DNA of 64,000 bases, taken from positions 124,001 to 188,000 of the forward strand of contig JAHCMI010000003.1 of NCBI GenBank assembly GCA_019192545.1, in the 5' to 3' direction. The DNA comes from Rivularia sp. MS3 (GTDB taxonomy: Bacteria > Cyanobacteriota > Cyanobacteriia > Cyanobacteriales > Nostocaceae). The notes under the pieces are model-generated. The model was not told the origin of the DNA. It was given only the letters and a program-made list of their open reading frames with translations, and searched no databases. Below, piece after piece: positions 8,373 to 17,467 of this stretch; position 1 is the stretch's first letter, and each line of letters opens with the position of its first letter. The position numbers and the translations under genes were made by a program.

Positions 8373-10937
8373 ATGACACTTTTGAATCCTGGAAGCGTAC
8401 TAGCTACGTTAACGGAACTGACTCAGGTTAATCGTACCCATGCTTTATTACGGCGCGTTAAAGACCTTTCAGTTAACGAATTTGTTTGCTTGCTCGATTT
8501 TATCACTGCCGAGTTCCAACAGTTTATCAGAGCTATAGAACTGATAAATAATGAAGCATTAGAAACAATGTTAGAGAAAGTACTCGAAGCGATTACCTTA
8601 AAAATAGGGCAAATTCTTCAAGCAGAACATACCACCATTTTTTTAGTAGATCGTGATAAAGGTCAGCTATGGTCAAAAGTACCGCAGGACAATATTAATA
8701 AAGCTTTAGAAATTCGTACCCCTATAAATGTTGGGATTCCAGGTCATGTTGCTAGCACCGGGCAATATTTAAATATTGCCGAAACTACTACTCATCCTTT
8801 ATTTAGTCCGGAATTAGAAAAACAATTAGGCTATAAGATTGAAAATATTTTGTGTATGCCGGTAGTAAGCAGCAAAAATCAAATTGTTGCTGTTGTACAA
8901 CTTGCAAATAAAGCAGGGAAAATTCCTTTTGATAACGAAGATGAAAAATGTTTTCGAGAATTTGCAGCAAGTATTGGTATTATCCTTGAAAGCTGTCAGT
9001 CCTTTTATGTCGCAGCACGCAATCAAAGAGGAGCAACAGCTCTTTTAAGAGCAACTCAAACGCTTGGTCAAAGTTTAGATTTGGAAGCGACTTTACAAAT
9101 AGTCATGGAACAAGCGCGGATTTTGATGCAAGCAGACCGCAGCACGCTGTTTTTGTATCGAAAAGAAATGAACGAACTCTGGACAAAAGTAGCTGCTGCT
9201 GACGGTGAAACCATGATGGAGATCAGCATTCCTAGCAATCGGGGAATTGTTGGTTACGTAGCATCTACTGGCGAAGCTTTAAATATTCCTGACGCATATA
9301 AAGATCCTCGTTTTGACCCTACTACAGACAGAAAAACGGGCTATTACACCCGTAATATTCTATGTTTGCCAGTTTTCAATTCAGCTAATGAGTTAATCGG
9401 CGTTACGCAATTAATAAATAAACAAAAAGGAAGTTTTACAGCTTCAGATGAAGAATTTATGCGGGCGTTCAATATACAAGCAGGAATTGCTTTAGAAAAT
9501 GCCCGTTTATTTGAAAGTGTATTGTTAGAAAAACAATATCAGAAAGACATTTTGCAAAGTCTATCGGATGCTGTAATATCCACAGACATGGAAGGTCGAA
9601 TAGTTACTATTAATGATGCAGCATTGGAGCTATTAGGTTGTCCGCTGACAGGAGATGCAAGTACAAGAGATAACAAAATTCTTTGGGAAAAAAATTTAAT
9701 TGGTCGCCTGTTGTGGGAAATCGTTCCTATCGAAAATTTACAATTCCGCTTAGAAGATAGTTTAAATAATGGGGCAAGACATTACGTTCCAGAACAAAGC
9801 TTGATGGTAGGGCTGTATTATTTGCCTGGGGAGTCAGAAGAGTTAGAAGAATACATACTAGCATTGCCAAATTCTTCTAATCCAGAAGTTTTTATACCTT
9901 GGAACCTACCGCTTACTCCTCAATCTCAGTTCGTACATTCTTCTCAAGTCGAGCCAATAGAAAGAAGTATTAACCTTACAGTCAATACCTTAACCAATCC
10001 AGAAGGTGGGGTACGTGGCGGACTGGTTGTTTTAGAAGATATCAGCCAGGAAAAACGTTTAAAAACGACAATGTACCGCTATTTAAATCCTCACGTCGCC
10101 GAGCAAGTTATGGCTTTAGGAGAAGATGGCTTAATGGTAGGAGAACGTAAGGAAGTTACTATCCTATTTTCTGATATTAGAGGTTACACAACTCTTACAG
10201 AAAACCTTGGAGCTGCTGAAGTTGTATCGTTGCTCAATCAATATTTTGAAACTATGGTGGAAGCCGTTTTTAACTATGAAGGAACTTTAGACAAGTTTAT
10301 TGGCGATGCTTTAATGGCAGTATTTGGTGCGCCTCTGCCTTTAACAGAAAATCACGCTTGGCGAGCAGTACAAGCTGCCTTAGACATGCGACATCGGCTC
10401 AAGGAATTTAATGAAAGGCGCATTGTTCAAGAACAACCGCAAATCAAAATTGGCATTGGAATTAGTTCTGGAGAAGTAGTTTCAGGAAATATTGGTTCTC
10501 GCAAGCGAATGGACTATACGGTTATTGGCGATGGAGTCAACTTAAGTTCGCGCTTAGAAGGAACCACCAAGGAATATGGTTGCGATATCATTTTAAGCGA
10601 ATTTACTTATCAACTATGTAGCGACCGCGTAATAGTCCGCGAACTTGACAAAATTCGAGTTAAAGGTAAACATCAAGCCGTAAAAATTTATGAGTTGATT
10701 GGCGATCGCAGCACTTGCTTGGACGCAAATACTCAAGAATTCTTATCTTATTATCATGCAGGACGCACTGCTTATTCTTCTCGAAATTTTCCACAAGCAT
10801 TAATTTGTTTTGAAGCAGCAAAAAGAATTCGCCCGACAGATAGTGCTGCCAATATTCATATCGAACGCTGTAAAAAATATTTAGCTGAGCCTCCCAAGGA
10901 ATCCTGGAGTGGAGTTTGGACAATGGTTGACAAGTAA
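8373..10937 (+). CDS. cya: GAF-GAF-PAS class III adenylate cyclase (CyaB1/CyaB2 type)
   Basis: Makes cAMP from ATP; soluble. With the ATG at 8373 it has 854 residues, close to Anabaena CyaB1/CyaB2. Order: GAF-A about 62-210, GAF-B about 232-382, PAS about 392-560 and cyclase about 590-775. A helical, TPR-like tail (QEFLSYYHAGRTAYSSRNFP) follows. Both GAF domains keep the cyclic-nucleotide NKFDE signature (NKAGKIPFDNEDE and NKQKGSFTASDE), so allosteric cAMP binding is likely. Cyclase metal residues lie in FSDIRGY and KFIGDALMA. Adenine specificity is supported by Lys in DKFIGD and Thr in DYTVIGDGVN. The gene stands alone, with wide gaps on both sides. Confidence 0.93.
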   Translation: MTLLNPGSVLATLTELTQVNRTHALLRRVKDLSVNEFVCLLDFITAEFQQFIRAIELINNEALETMLEKVLEAITLKIGQILQAEHTTIFLVDRDKGQLWSKVPQDNINKALEIRTPINVGIPGHVASTGQYLNIAETTTHPLFSPELEKQLGYKIENILCMPVVSSKNQIVAVVQLANKAGKIPFDNEDEKCFREFAASIGIILESCQSFYVAARNQRGATALLRATQTLGQSLDLEATLQIVMEQARILMQADRSTLFLYRKEMNELWTKVAAADGETMMEISIPSNRGIVGYVASTGEALNIPDAYKDPRFDPTTDRKTGYYTRNILCLPVFNSANELIGVTQLINKQKGSFTASDEEFMRAFNIQAGIALENARLFESVLLEKQYQKDILQSLSDAVISTDMEGRIVTINDAALELLGCPLTGDASTRDNKILWEKNLIGRLLWEIVPIENLQFRLEDSLNNGARHYVPEQSLMVGLYYLPGESEELEEYILALPNSSNPEVFIPWNLPLTPQSQFVHSSQVEPIERSINLTVNTLTNPEGGVRGGLVVLEDISQEKRLKTTMYRYLNPHVAEQVMALGEDGLMVGERKEVTILFSDIRGYTTLTENLGAAEVVSLLNQYFETMVEAVFNYEGTLDKFIGDALMAVFGAPLPLTENHAWRAVQAALDMRHRLKEFNERRIVQEQPQIKIGIGISSGEVVSGNIGSRKRMDYTVIGDGVNLSSRLEGTTKEYGCDIILSEFTYQLCSDRVIVRELDKIRVKGKHQAVKIYELIGDRSTCLDANTQEFLSYYHAGRTAYSSRNFPQALICFEAAKRIRPTDSAANIHIERCKKYLAEPPKESWSGVWTMVDK

Positions 10938-11188
10938 TCAGCTAACATCAGTTTTTTAATTCTAGAGTTTAGTTTTAGGTGTTCCGTATATCTTAATTTC
11001 AAACAGACTTTACCTATTACCAAACGGTAATCCAACGGTAACGTCTTAATTTATTATTCCTTTGTTTTTGCTAATTTTAAAAATATATTTCCTTGCATTT
11101 TAATTAATTCTATTAATTAATGACTAAAGATAGAATGATTAAGCCATAATACGGTATCAGTTCTCTCTCACACTATACAACCGCTACC

Positions 11189-11926
11189 ATGTCTGTTAAC
11201 TCGAAGTTATACGAAGGAAAAGCCAAAATTCTTTATCAAACAGATGTACCAGAAATCTTACTTGCTGATTTTAAGGATGATGCGACTGCTTTTAATGCTC
11301 AAAAGCGAGGCAGCATAACTAACAAAGGAACAATAAACTGTAGCATTTCTAGCAAACTATTTCAAAAATTAGAACAAAACGGTATTAATACTCATTACCT
11401 AGATAACCCAAATTCAAACCAAATGCGGGTAAAAGCAGTGCAAATTATTCCCTTGGAAGTCGTTGTGCGGAATATAGCAGCTGGAAGCCTTTGTAAACAA
11501 ACAGGTTTAGAATTAGGAACCGTACTTAAGAAGCCTTTAGTAGAGTTTTATTACAAAAACGATGAATTAGGAGATCCATTGTTAACTAAAGAACGTCTAC
11601 TGTTGTTAGAACTAGCTAGCGAGGAACAAGTTGAAGAAATTACTCATCTAACATTGCGAATCAATGAATTTCTCAAAGATTTTTTCGGCAAATGCGACAT
11701 TACTTTAGTGGACTTTAAGCTAGAGTTTGGTGTGGACTCACAACAAAAATTACTTTTAGCAGACGAAATCAGTCCAGATACTTGCCGCTTGTGGGATAAC
11801 TCTACCAAGGATGCTAAAGATCGAGTTTTAGACAAAGATCGGTTTCGGAAAGATTTGGGAAATGTGGAAAATGCCTATCAAGAAGTTTTAGAAAGAGTGT
11901 TAAAAACAATAGAAGCGAAAATCTAG
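11189..11926 (+). CDS. purC: SAICAR synthetase
   Basis: Phosphoribosylaminoimidazole-succinocarboxamide synthase, which joins aspartate to CAIR with ATP in purine synthesis; cytoplasmic. The 245-residue protein has the normal bacterial length. Family segments are YEGKAKILY at the N-terminus, VPLEVVVRN-like IIPLEVVVRNIAAGSLC, the aspartate-rich TLVDFKLEFG, and DEISPDTCRLWD near the C-terminus. It is followed by bamA after about 120 bases on the same strand. Confidence 0.96.
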   Translation: MSVNSKLYEGKAKILYQTDVPEILLADFKDDATAFNAQKRGSITNKGTINCSISSKLFQKLEQNGINTHYLDNPNSNQMRVKAVQIIPLEVVVRNIAAGSLCKQTGLELGTVLKKPLVEFYYKNDELGDPLLTKERLLLLELASEEQVEEITHLTLRINEFLKDFFGKCDITLVDFKLEFGVDSQQKLLLADEISPDTCRLWDNSTKDAKDRVLDKDRFRKDLGNVENAYQEVLERVLKTIEAKI

Positions 11927-12047
11927 TTAACTAGATTTTGTTTGATGTCATGAGTTATGACTGTGCTTGACAAATAACTGTTGACTGATGACAAATGATT
12001 ATCATATTGAACGATGGTGTGTGGAAGTGAATAGGAATCTTAATATT

Positions 12048-14360
12048 ATGCGCTTATCTCCCTTTTTAGCGGCGGTAATGGCTTTTGCTACGGCAATTGG
12101 AGTTTCTTCAAGTGCAAACGCACAAAGTGCCAATACCTCTAAAGAGTCACAAAAAATTTTCCAAGCAGCAAGCGATAATCCCGAAAAACCTGTCCGATTA
12201 TCGCAGCAAATTTCAGATGCAGAAAAATTGCAAGTTGTTATACCAACAGCTAAATCGACAACTGCACAAAATAGTCCACAAATTCCCCCACCCAATAATT
12301 TACCCGAAGGTAGGGAACAACCAGCACCGCAACCTGCTCCTGCGGATGCTCCCACAACTCAACCTCAAATTCCCCCAGCCCAGGAAAATAATCAAGCTCC
12401 AGTACAGCAAATAAACCCTTCAGAATTGCAACAGCAACAGCCGCAGCAGCCGCAGCAGCAATTCCAGGCTCCAGGCACGACGCAACAACAGCAACAGCCC
12501 GCAGCCGATGAAACCCGCGTATTAGTATCGGAAGTTTTAGTAAGATCGGAAAGCGGGCAATTAACACCACAATTGCAAGAACAAGTTTATAGAGTAATTC
12601 GCACTCAACCTGGACGAACTACAACCCGTTCGCAATTACAAGAAGATATTAATGCTATTTTTGGAACTGGCTTTTTCTCAAACGTTCAAGTTGCACCTCA
12701 AGATACACCATTGGGTGTGAGGGTAAGCTTTGTAGTTCAACCAAACCCCGTTTTGCAAAAAGTACAAATAAATGCAAATCCGGGCACTAAGGTTCCCTCC
12801 GTACTGCCTGATAAAGCTGTTGATGAAGTATTTAGCCAACAATACGGTCAAATTCTTAACTTGCGCCAATTGCAAGAAGGTATCAAAGAGCTAGTTAAAA
12901 AATATCAAGACCAAGGTTACGTATTAGCTAACGTAATTGGCGCACCTCAAGTATCACCCGACGGAGTAGTCACTTTACAAGTGGCTGAAGGTGTGGTAGA
13001 AGACATCCGAGTTCAGTTTCGTAACAAAGATGGTGAAGCAACTAACGAAGACGGGCAACCTGTAAAAGGAAGAACGCAAAATTATATTGTCGAGCGAGAA
13101 CTGCAACTAAAGCCAGGAAACGTATTTAATCGCAATACCGTACAAAGAGATTTACAAAGAGTATTCGGACTGGGATTGTTTGAAGATGTCAATGTTTCTC
13201 TTGACCCTGGTAACGATCCTAGCAAGGTCGATGTAATCGTCAATGTAGTTGAACGTAATAGCGGTTCTATTGCCGCAGGTGCCGGTATTAGTTCTGCGAG
13301 CGGACTATTCGGTACTATTAGCTACCAAGAACAAAACCTTAATGGTAGAAATCAAGATTTAGGAGCCGAACTACAGCTAGGTGTAAGAGAATTCTTATTT
13401 GACCTGCGGTTTACAGACCCCTGGATAGCTGGCGACCCCTATCGTACTTCTTATACAGTAAATGCATTCCGTCGTCGTTCAATTTCCTTAATTTTTGATG
13501 GCGATGATGAAGAAATTGAGACCTTTGATTTAGACGACCCCAGTGGAAACGATGATGCACGCGATCGCCCTCGCGTTGTCCGTACTGGTGGTGGTGTAAA
13601 CTTCAACCGTCCCTTAAATAAAAACCCTTATAAAAAGTCGGAATGGGTAGCTTCTGCTGGTTTGCAATATCAAAGGGTTACAATTACCGACGGAGACGGA
13701 GATCGAAGAGAACAAGGTGCGATTTTTGAAGGAGATAATAGAATTTCAGACCCGGTTGAACTAAGTGCTTCGGGAGATGGTGAAGATGATTTGTTTTTGG
13801 TCAAATTAGGAGCATCTCGCGATAAGCGCAATAACCCCCTACAGCCAACCAAAGGTTCTTTTTTACGTTTGGGTATAGACCAGTCAGTACCTATCGGACA
13901 AGGTAGTATTGCGCTTACAAAGTTGCGTGGCAGTTACAGTCAATACATACCTGTAGACTTTACCAACTTTAGTAAGGGAGCCGAAACCCTAGCTTTTAAC
14001 GTTCAAGCTGGAACAGTTTTGGGTGACTTACCTCCTTATGAAGCTTTTTCTTTAGGTGGTAGTAACTCAGTTCGCGGTTATGACGAAGGTGGATTAAGCA
14101 GCGGGCGTAGCTATGTAGAGGCATCTGTTGAGTATCGTTTCCCGTTATTCTCCGTGCTTAGTGGCGCGTTATTCGTTGATGTAGGTAGTGACTTAGGAAC
14201 TACAACCGAACCAGCAGAAATACTTAATAAAAACGGTACAGGTGTTGGTTATGGACTTGGGGTAAGAGTACAGTCTCCGCTTGGCCCGATTCGGATTGAT
14301 TACGGTCTTAACGATGATGGAGACAGCCGAATTAACTTTGGTATTGGCGAAAGGTTTTAG
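12048..14360 (+). CDS. bamA: Omp85/BamA-family outer-membrane assembly protein
   Basis: Inserts beta-barrel proteins into the outer membrane; homologous to chloroplast Toc75. From the ATG at 12048 it has 770 residues. The signal peptide is about 26 residues and ends SSANAQ. A Gln/Pro-rich low-complexity linker runs to about residue 155. Three POTRA-type repeats follow to about 410, then a 16-strand-type barrel. The barrel contains the VRGY motif of Omp85 proteins (SLGGSNSVRGYDEGG) and ends in Phe. Three POTRAs and a long Pro-rich N-terminus are typical of cyanobacteria. The frame is open to 11988, but those 20 residues would precede a clean signal peptide. It heads the lipid A cluster lpxC-fabZ-lpxA-lpxB. 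Confidence 0.92.
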   Translation: MRLSPFLAAVMAFATAIGVSSSANAQSANTSKESQKIFQAASDNPEKPVRLSQQISDAEKLQVVIPTAKSTTAQNSPQIPPPNNLPEGREQPAPQPAPADAPTTQPQIPPAQENNQAPVQQINPSELQQQQPQQPQQQFQAPGTTQQQQQPAADETRVLVSEVLVRSESGQLTPQLQEQVYRVIRTQPGRTTTRSQLQEDINAIFGTGFFSNVQVAPQDTPLGVRVSFVVQPNPVLQKVQINANPGTKVPSVLPDKAVDEVFSQQYGQILNLRQLQEGIKELVKKYQDQGYVLANVIGAPQVSPDGVVTLQVAEGVVEDIRVQFRNKDGEATNEDGQPVKGRTQNYIVERELQLKPGNVFNRNTVQRDLQRVFGLGLFEDVNVSLDPGNDPSKVDVIVNVVERNSGSIAAGAGISSASGLFGTISYQEQNLNGRNQDLGAELQLGVREFLFDLRFTDPWIAGDPYRTSYTVNAFRRRSISLIFDGDDEEIETFDLDDPSGNDDARDRPRVVRTGGGVNFNRPLNKNPYKKSEWVASAGLQYQRVTITDGDGDRREQGAIFEGDNRISDPVELSASGDGEDDLFLVKLGASRDKRNNPLQPTKGSFLRLGIDQSVPIGQGSIALTKLRGSYSQYIPVDFTNFSKGAETLAFNVQAGTVLGDLPPYEAFSLGGSNSVRGYDEGGLSSGRSYVEASVEYRFPLFSVLSGALFVDVGSDLGTTTEPAEILNKNGTGVGYGLGVRVQSPLGPIRIDYGLNDDGDSRINFGIGERF

Positions 14361-14430
14361 AAATTTTGGATTTTACGGAAAGTTTGGGGTGCCCGTGTGA
14401 GTCCCCAAAACTTTCTAAAACGAATTTTGG
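14361..14430 (+). repeat. Hairpin repeat directly after bamA stop (copy 1)
   Basis: A hairpin with arms GGAAAGTTTGGGG and CCCCAAAACTTTCT starts right after the bamA stop. It is flanked by ATTTTGGATTTT on the left and CGAATTTTGG on the right. A clearly related copy follows the rplB stop (40181-40250). It may serve as a transcript 3' end. Confidence 0.65.
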
Positions 14431-14699
14431 ATTAGGAACTGTTAGTTAGGAGTTAGGAGTTAGAAGTTATCTTTTACATCTTCTAAATTCTCGATTTCTA
14501 ATTACCCATTCCCAATGCCCTATTCCCTATTCTTCTAACTGTTTTCCGTTTAACTTGCTAATTTTTACCTTTACTTAAATACTATTACTTAAAGCATTGC
14601 TTCTGAAAGTTTTAGCTGTGGTTCTTCAGAACAATGCTTGGAAATAAATAATTAATACGCAATATATCAATATTCCCGAATTATATAAAAGGGTGTCTT
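14431..14699. repeat. Intergenic region bamA-lpxC with heptamer repeats
   Basis: It begins with GGAGTTA-type heptamers (GTTAGGAGTTAGGAGTTA, about 14448-14470), then ATTCCC-type repeats (about 14506-14531: CCCATTCCCAATGCCCTATT and CCCTATTC). The rest is plain AT-rich DNA ahead of lpxC. Such short tandem repeats are common in heterocyst-forming cyanobacteria. Confidence 0.6.
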
Positions 14700-15569
14700 A
14701 TGCAACAGCGTACAATAGCCTCTTCAGTCAACCAAACAGGAATTGGATTGCATAGTGGGGTAATTACTAATGTCAGTATAGTGCCAGCAAAGCCAGGAAG
14801 CGGGCGCTATTTTGTGCGAGTTGATTTACCAGAAGCACCCACTATTCCAGCTAGTATCTCAGCAGTTAGCCAGACGGTTCTCTCGACTCAATTAAGGCAT
14901 GGTGAAGCAAGCGTTCGTACAGTAGAGCATTTATTAGCTTCTTTGGCTGGTATGGGCATAGATAACGCCCGCATTGAAATTGACGGCCCGGAAGTACCAC
15001 TTTTAGATGGCTCGGCACGAATATGGGCAGAAAGTATAGCTAAAGTCGGAACATTAAAACAAAGCTCCACTGTATCTGAAAACGCTTTATCTTTATTGAC
15101 AGAACCAATTTGGGTACGTGAAGAAGATGCATTTGTTTGTGCGATACCAGCACCACAAACTCGTTTTAGCTATGGAATTGATTTTGAGTTACCTGCGATT
15201 GGTAATCAATGGCACAGTTGGGTAAGTGCGATTGAATCGCAAAACTCTTATGAAAGCTTCGTTGCAGAGATTGCCCCTGCCCGTACTTTTGGCTTAATGC
15301 ATCAAATAGAACATCTAAAAACATCTGGATTAATCAAAGGTGGAAGCTTAGAAAATGCCCTTGTATGTGGTCCAGATGGCTGGGTTAATCCGCCACTACG
15401 ATTTGCAAATGAACCTGTACGTCATAAAATCTTGGATTTAGTAGGAGATTTAAGTTTATTGGGAATTTTCCCCCGCGCTCACTTCTTAGCTTACAAAGCC
15501 AGCCACAATTTACATATTCAACTGGCAAAGAGAATTTTAGAATTGAGAGGCTCAGATTTTCGGATTTAA
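14700..15569 (+). CDS. lpxC: UDP-3-O-acyl-N-acetylglucosamine deacetylase
   Basis: Zinc enzyme that commits acyl-UDP-GlcNAc to lipid A synthesis. The 289-residue protein begins [18 protein letters not shown], the standard LpxC start, and carries the zinc-binding stretches [12 protein letters not shown] and [16 protein letters not shown]. The proton-shuttle histidine lies in [16 protein letters not shown]. Some cyanobacteria make simplified lipid A, so the lpx genes may serve an unusual product. It lies between bamA and fabZ in the conserved cyanobacterial cluster. Confidence 0.96.
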   Translation: MQQRTIASSVNQTGIGLHSGVITNVSIVPAKPGSGRYFVRVDLPEAPTIPASISAVSQTVLSTQLRHGEASVRTVEHLLASLAGMGIDNARIEIDGPEVPLLDGSARIWAESIAKVGTLKQSSTVSENALSLLTEPIWVREEDAFVCAIPAPQTRFSYGIDFELPAIGNQWHSWVSAIESQNSYESFVAEIAPARTFGLMHQIEHLKTSGLIKGGSLENALVCGPDGWVNPPLRFANEPVRHKILDLVGDLSLLGIFPRAHFLAYKASHNLHIQLAKRILELRGSDFRI

Positions 15570-15664
15570 AAATTAATCTAAAATCGCTGCATCGTTGAGG
15601 AAGTTCTACAAGATAATCGCCTGCTTTTCAATACCTACCGGAAAAATTAATCTAAATAAGCCAA

Positions 15665-16195
15665 ATGTCAACTGCTACCGAAGTTAACAATAAGGGCGCA
15701 AACGCGCCAGCATCTACTGAAGATAAATTGGGCAATTCTAACACAACTACATCGGAGAACAAAACAATTTTTACAGTAGAAGAAATCCAGAAACTGCTAC
15801 CGCATCGCTATCCTTTTGCACTAGTAGATCGAATTACCGACTATGTTCCTGGAAAGCAAGCTGTCGGTATCAAAAATGTTACTTTTAACGAACCTCATTT
15901 TCAAGGGCATTTTCCCGGACAGCCTATTATGCCGGGCGTACTAATTGTTGAGGCGATGGCACAAGTCGGTGGTGTCGTAATGACTCAACTACCCGAGTAT
16001 GAAGGCGGACTTTTTGTATTTGCTGGTATTGATAAAGTGCGTTTTCATCGCCAAGTAGTTCCGGGAGACCAACTGGTAATGACTTTGGAACTGTTGTGGG
16101 TAAAGCGTCGTCGTTTTGGTAAGATGCAAGGTCGAGCCGAAGTAGACGGTCAACTTGCTGCAAAAGGCGAACTAATGTTTTCTCTTGTTAATTGA
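15665..16195 (+). CDS. fabZ: 3-hydroxyacyl-ACP dehydratase
   Basis: Removes water from (3R)-hydroxyacyl-ACP in fatty-acid elongation; its substrate is shared with lipid A synthesis, which explains its place between lpxC and lpxA. The 176-residue hot-dog protein has [14 protein letters not shown] and the active-site helix [19 protein letters not shown] with the catalytic His and Glu. The first 35 residues form a Ser/Thr/Asn-rich extension not needed for the fold; the next candidate start is not obvious, so I keep the ATG at 15665. Confidence 0.95.
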   Translation: MSTATEVNNKGANAPASTEDKLGNSNTTTSENKTIFTVEEIQKLLPHRYPFALVDRITDYVPGKQAVGIKNVTFNEPHFQGHFPGQPIMPGVLIVEAMAQVGGVVMTQLPEYEGGLFVFAGIDKVRFHRQVVPGDQLVMTLELLWVKRRRFGKMQGRAEVDGQLAAKGELMFSLVN

Positions 16196-16349
16196 GAAAT
16201 CACTTGAGTAAGTAAAGGCACATAGCAATTGTGCCTTTGCTAAATCATCAGTTACGAGAATTGCAGTAAAAAAAAAGCCATTATAGTCATTATAGTATAG
16301 TAAAAATTCTGAGATTTCGCTGCCTCATAATAATCGTTACGAATCATCG

Positions 16350-17207
16350 ATGCTTTCGACCACTAAATACTTAAATTACTCGTGCCGCGCAAACTGTTCT
16401 GGAGATGCACCCTTGAAGACACAAATTCACCCAACCGCTGTAATTCATCCTAAAGCGCAATTACATCCAACTGTTGAAGTTGGTGCTTACGCTACCATTG
16501 AGGGAGACGTAAAAATCGGTCCCCAGACGATTATTGGTTCTCATGCAGTGCTAAAAGGGCCTCTGGAAATCGGAGCGCGAAATCGAATTTATTCTGGTGC
16601 GGTTATTGGTTCGGAACCTCAAGATTTAAAGTTTGCAGGGGAATTTAGTAAGGTTAAGATTGGCGACGATAATAGTATTAGAGAATACGTTACTATCAAC
16701 CGTGCTACTGGTGAAGGCGAGGAAACTCGTATTGGTAACGGAAATTTGCTGATGGCTTACGTTCATATAGGTCACAACTGCGTTTTAGAAGATTCTGTAG
16801 TCATTGCTAACTCAGTGGCGCTAGCAGGGCATGTGTATATCGAGTCACTTGCAAGACTAAGTGGAGTTTTAGGAGTTCATCAATTCGTCCATATTGGCAG
16901 ACGAACAATGGTTGGTGGTATGGCACGTATTGATAGAGATGTACCACCCTATATGTTGGTAGAAGGAAATCCCGCACGCATTCGTACTCTTAATTTAATT
17001 GGACTAAAACGTGCCGGTTTTTCCACTGAAGAGTTACAAATTCTCAAAAAAGCCTTCCGCATTCTCTACCGCTCCGAAATAACATTCAAAGAAGCTATAG
17101 AAAAATTAGAATTCTTAAGCGATAACGAACATTTAAAACATTTACGTCGCTTTTTACTACTTTCTCAAATGCCCGGAAGACGTGGTTTAATTCCTGGTAA
17201 AGAATAG
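16350..17207 (+). CDS. lpxA: UDP-N-acetylglucosamine acyltransferase
   Basis: First step of lipid A synthesis: moves a hydroxyacyl chain from ACP to UDP-GlcNAc. The protein is a left-handed beta-helix of hexapeptide repeats (IHPTAVIHPKAQLHPTVEVG and onward). The catalytic His lies in YVHIGHNCVLEDS, and AGHVYIES and GMARIDRDVPPYMLVEG are typical. A helical C-terminus follows. The ATG at 16350 gives 285 residues, but a TTG at 16413 (reading KTQIHPTAV next) has GGAG 8 bases upstream and matches the usual N-terminus. The true start may be there (264 residues). Confidence 0.93.
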   Translation: MLSTTKYLNYSCRANCSGDAPLKTQIHPTAVIHPKAQLHPTVEVGAYATIEGDVKIGPQTIIGSHAVLKGPLEIGARNRIYSGAVIGSEPQDLKFAGEFSKVKIGDDNSIREYVTINRATGEGEETRIGNGNLLMAYVHIGHNCVLEDSVVIANSVALAGHVYIESLARLSGVLGVHQFVHIGRRTMVGGMARIDRDVPPYMLVEGNPARIRTLNLIGLKRAGFSTEELQILKKAFRILYRSEITFKEAIEKLEFLSDNEHLKHLRRFLLLSQMPGRRGLIPGKE

Positions 17208-17279
17208 TTAGTGGTTAGTGGCTAGTGGTTAGTGGAATAACTATCAACTATCAACTAACAAATAACGATTGCTAAATAC
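17208..17279. repeat. Heptamer repeats after lpxA
   Basis: GTTAGTGGCTAGTGGTTAGTGG is followed by ATCAACTATCAACTAACA. These are GTTAGTG-type and CAACTAA-type heptamers facing each other, able to fold into a long hairpin. Confidence 0.6.
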
Positions 17280-17467
17280 GAATATTTATTAGTACTTAAG
17301 TGGTTAGTGAAATAAATATCAACTAACAACTATCAACTAACAACTAACAATTATTCAATGCGAATATTTATTAGTACTTAAGTGGTTAATGAAATAAATA
17401 TCAACTAACAACTATCAACTATCAACTAACAACTAACAATTATTCAATGCGAATATTTATTAGTACT
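17280..17467 (+). repeat. Tandem duplication of the lpxB start region
   Basis: The 17-base stretch GAATATTTATTAGTACT, which is codons 2-7 of lpxB, occurs three times (17280, 17362 and 17451). The two spacer units are 82 and 89 bases, each holding TTAAGTGGTTA and AATAAATATCAACTAACA plus CAACTAA heptamers. They differ mainly by one heptamer. The middle copy keeps the ATG and gives a 7-codon mini-ORF (17358-17381) that ends in TAA. Only the third copy continues into lpxB. Confidence 0.85.

Noticed and set aside
12002-12570. Open frames on both strands in the N-terminal part of bamA
   Set aside because: They are other frames of the Gln/Pro-rich linker; repeated CAG/CCA codons keep all frames open.
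17280-17450. Direct repeats that could be taken for a small CRISPR array
   Set aside because: Units are continuous tandem copies with lpxB start sequence; there are no unique spacers and no cas genes.
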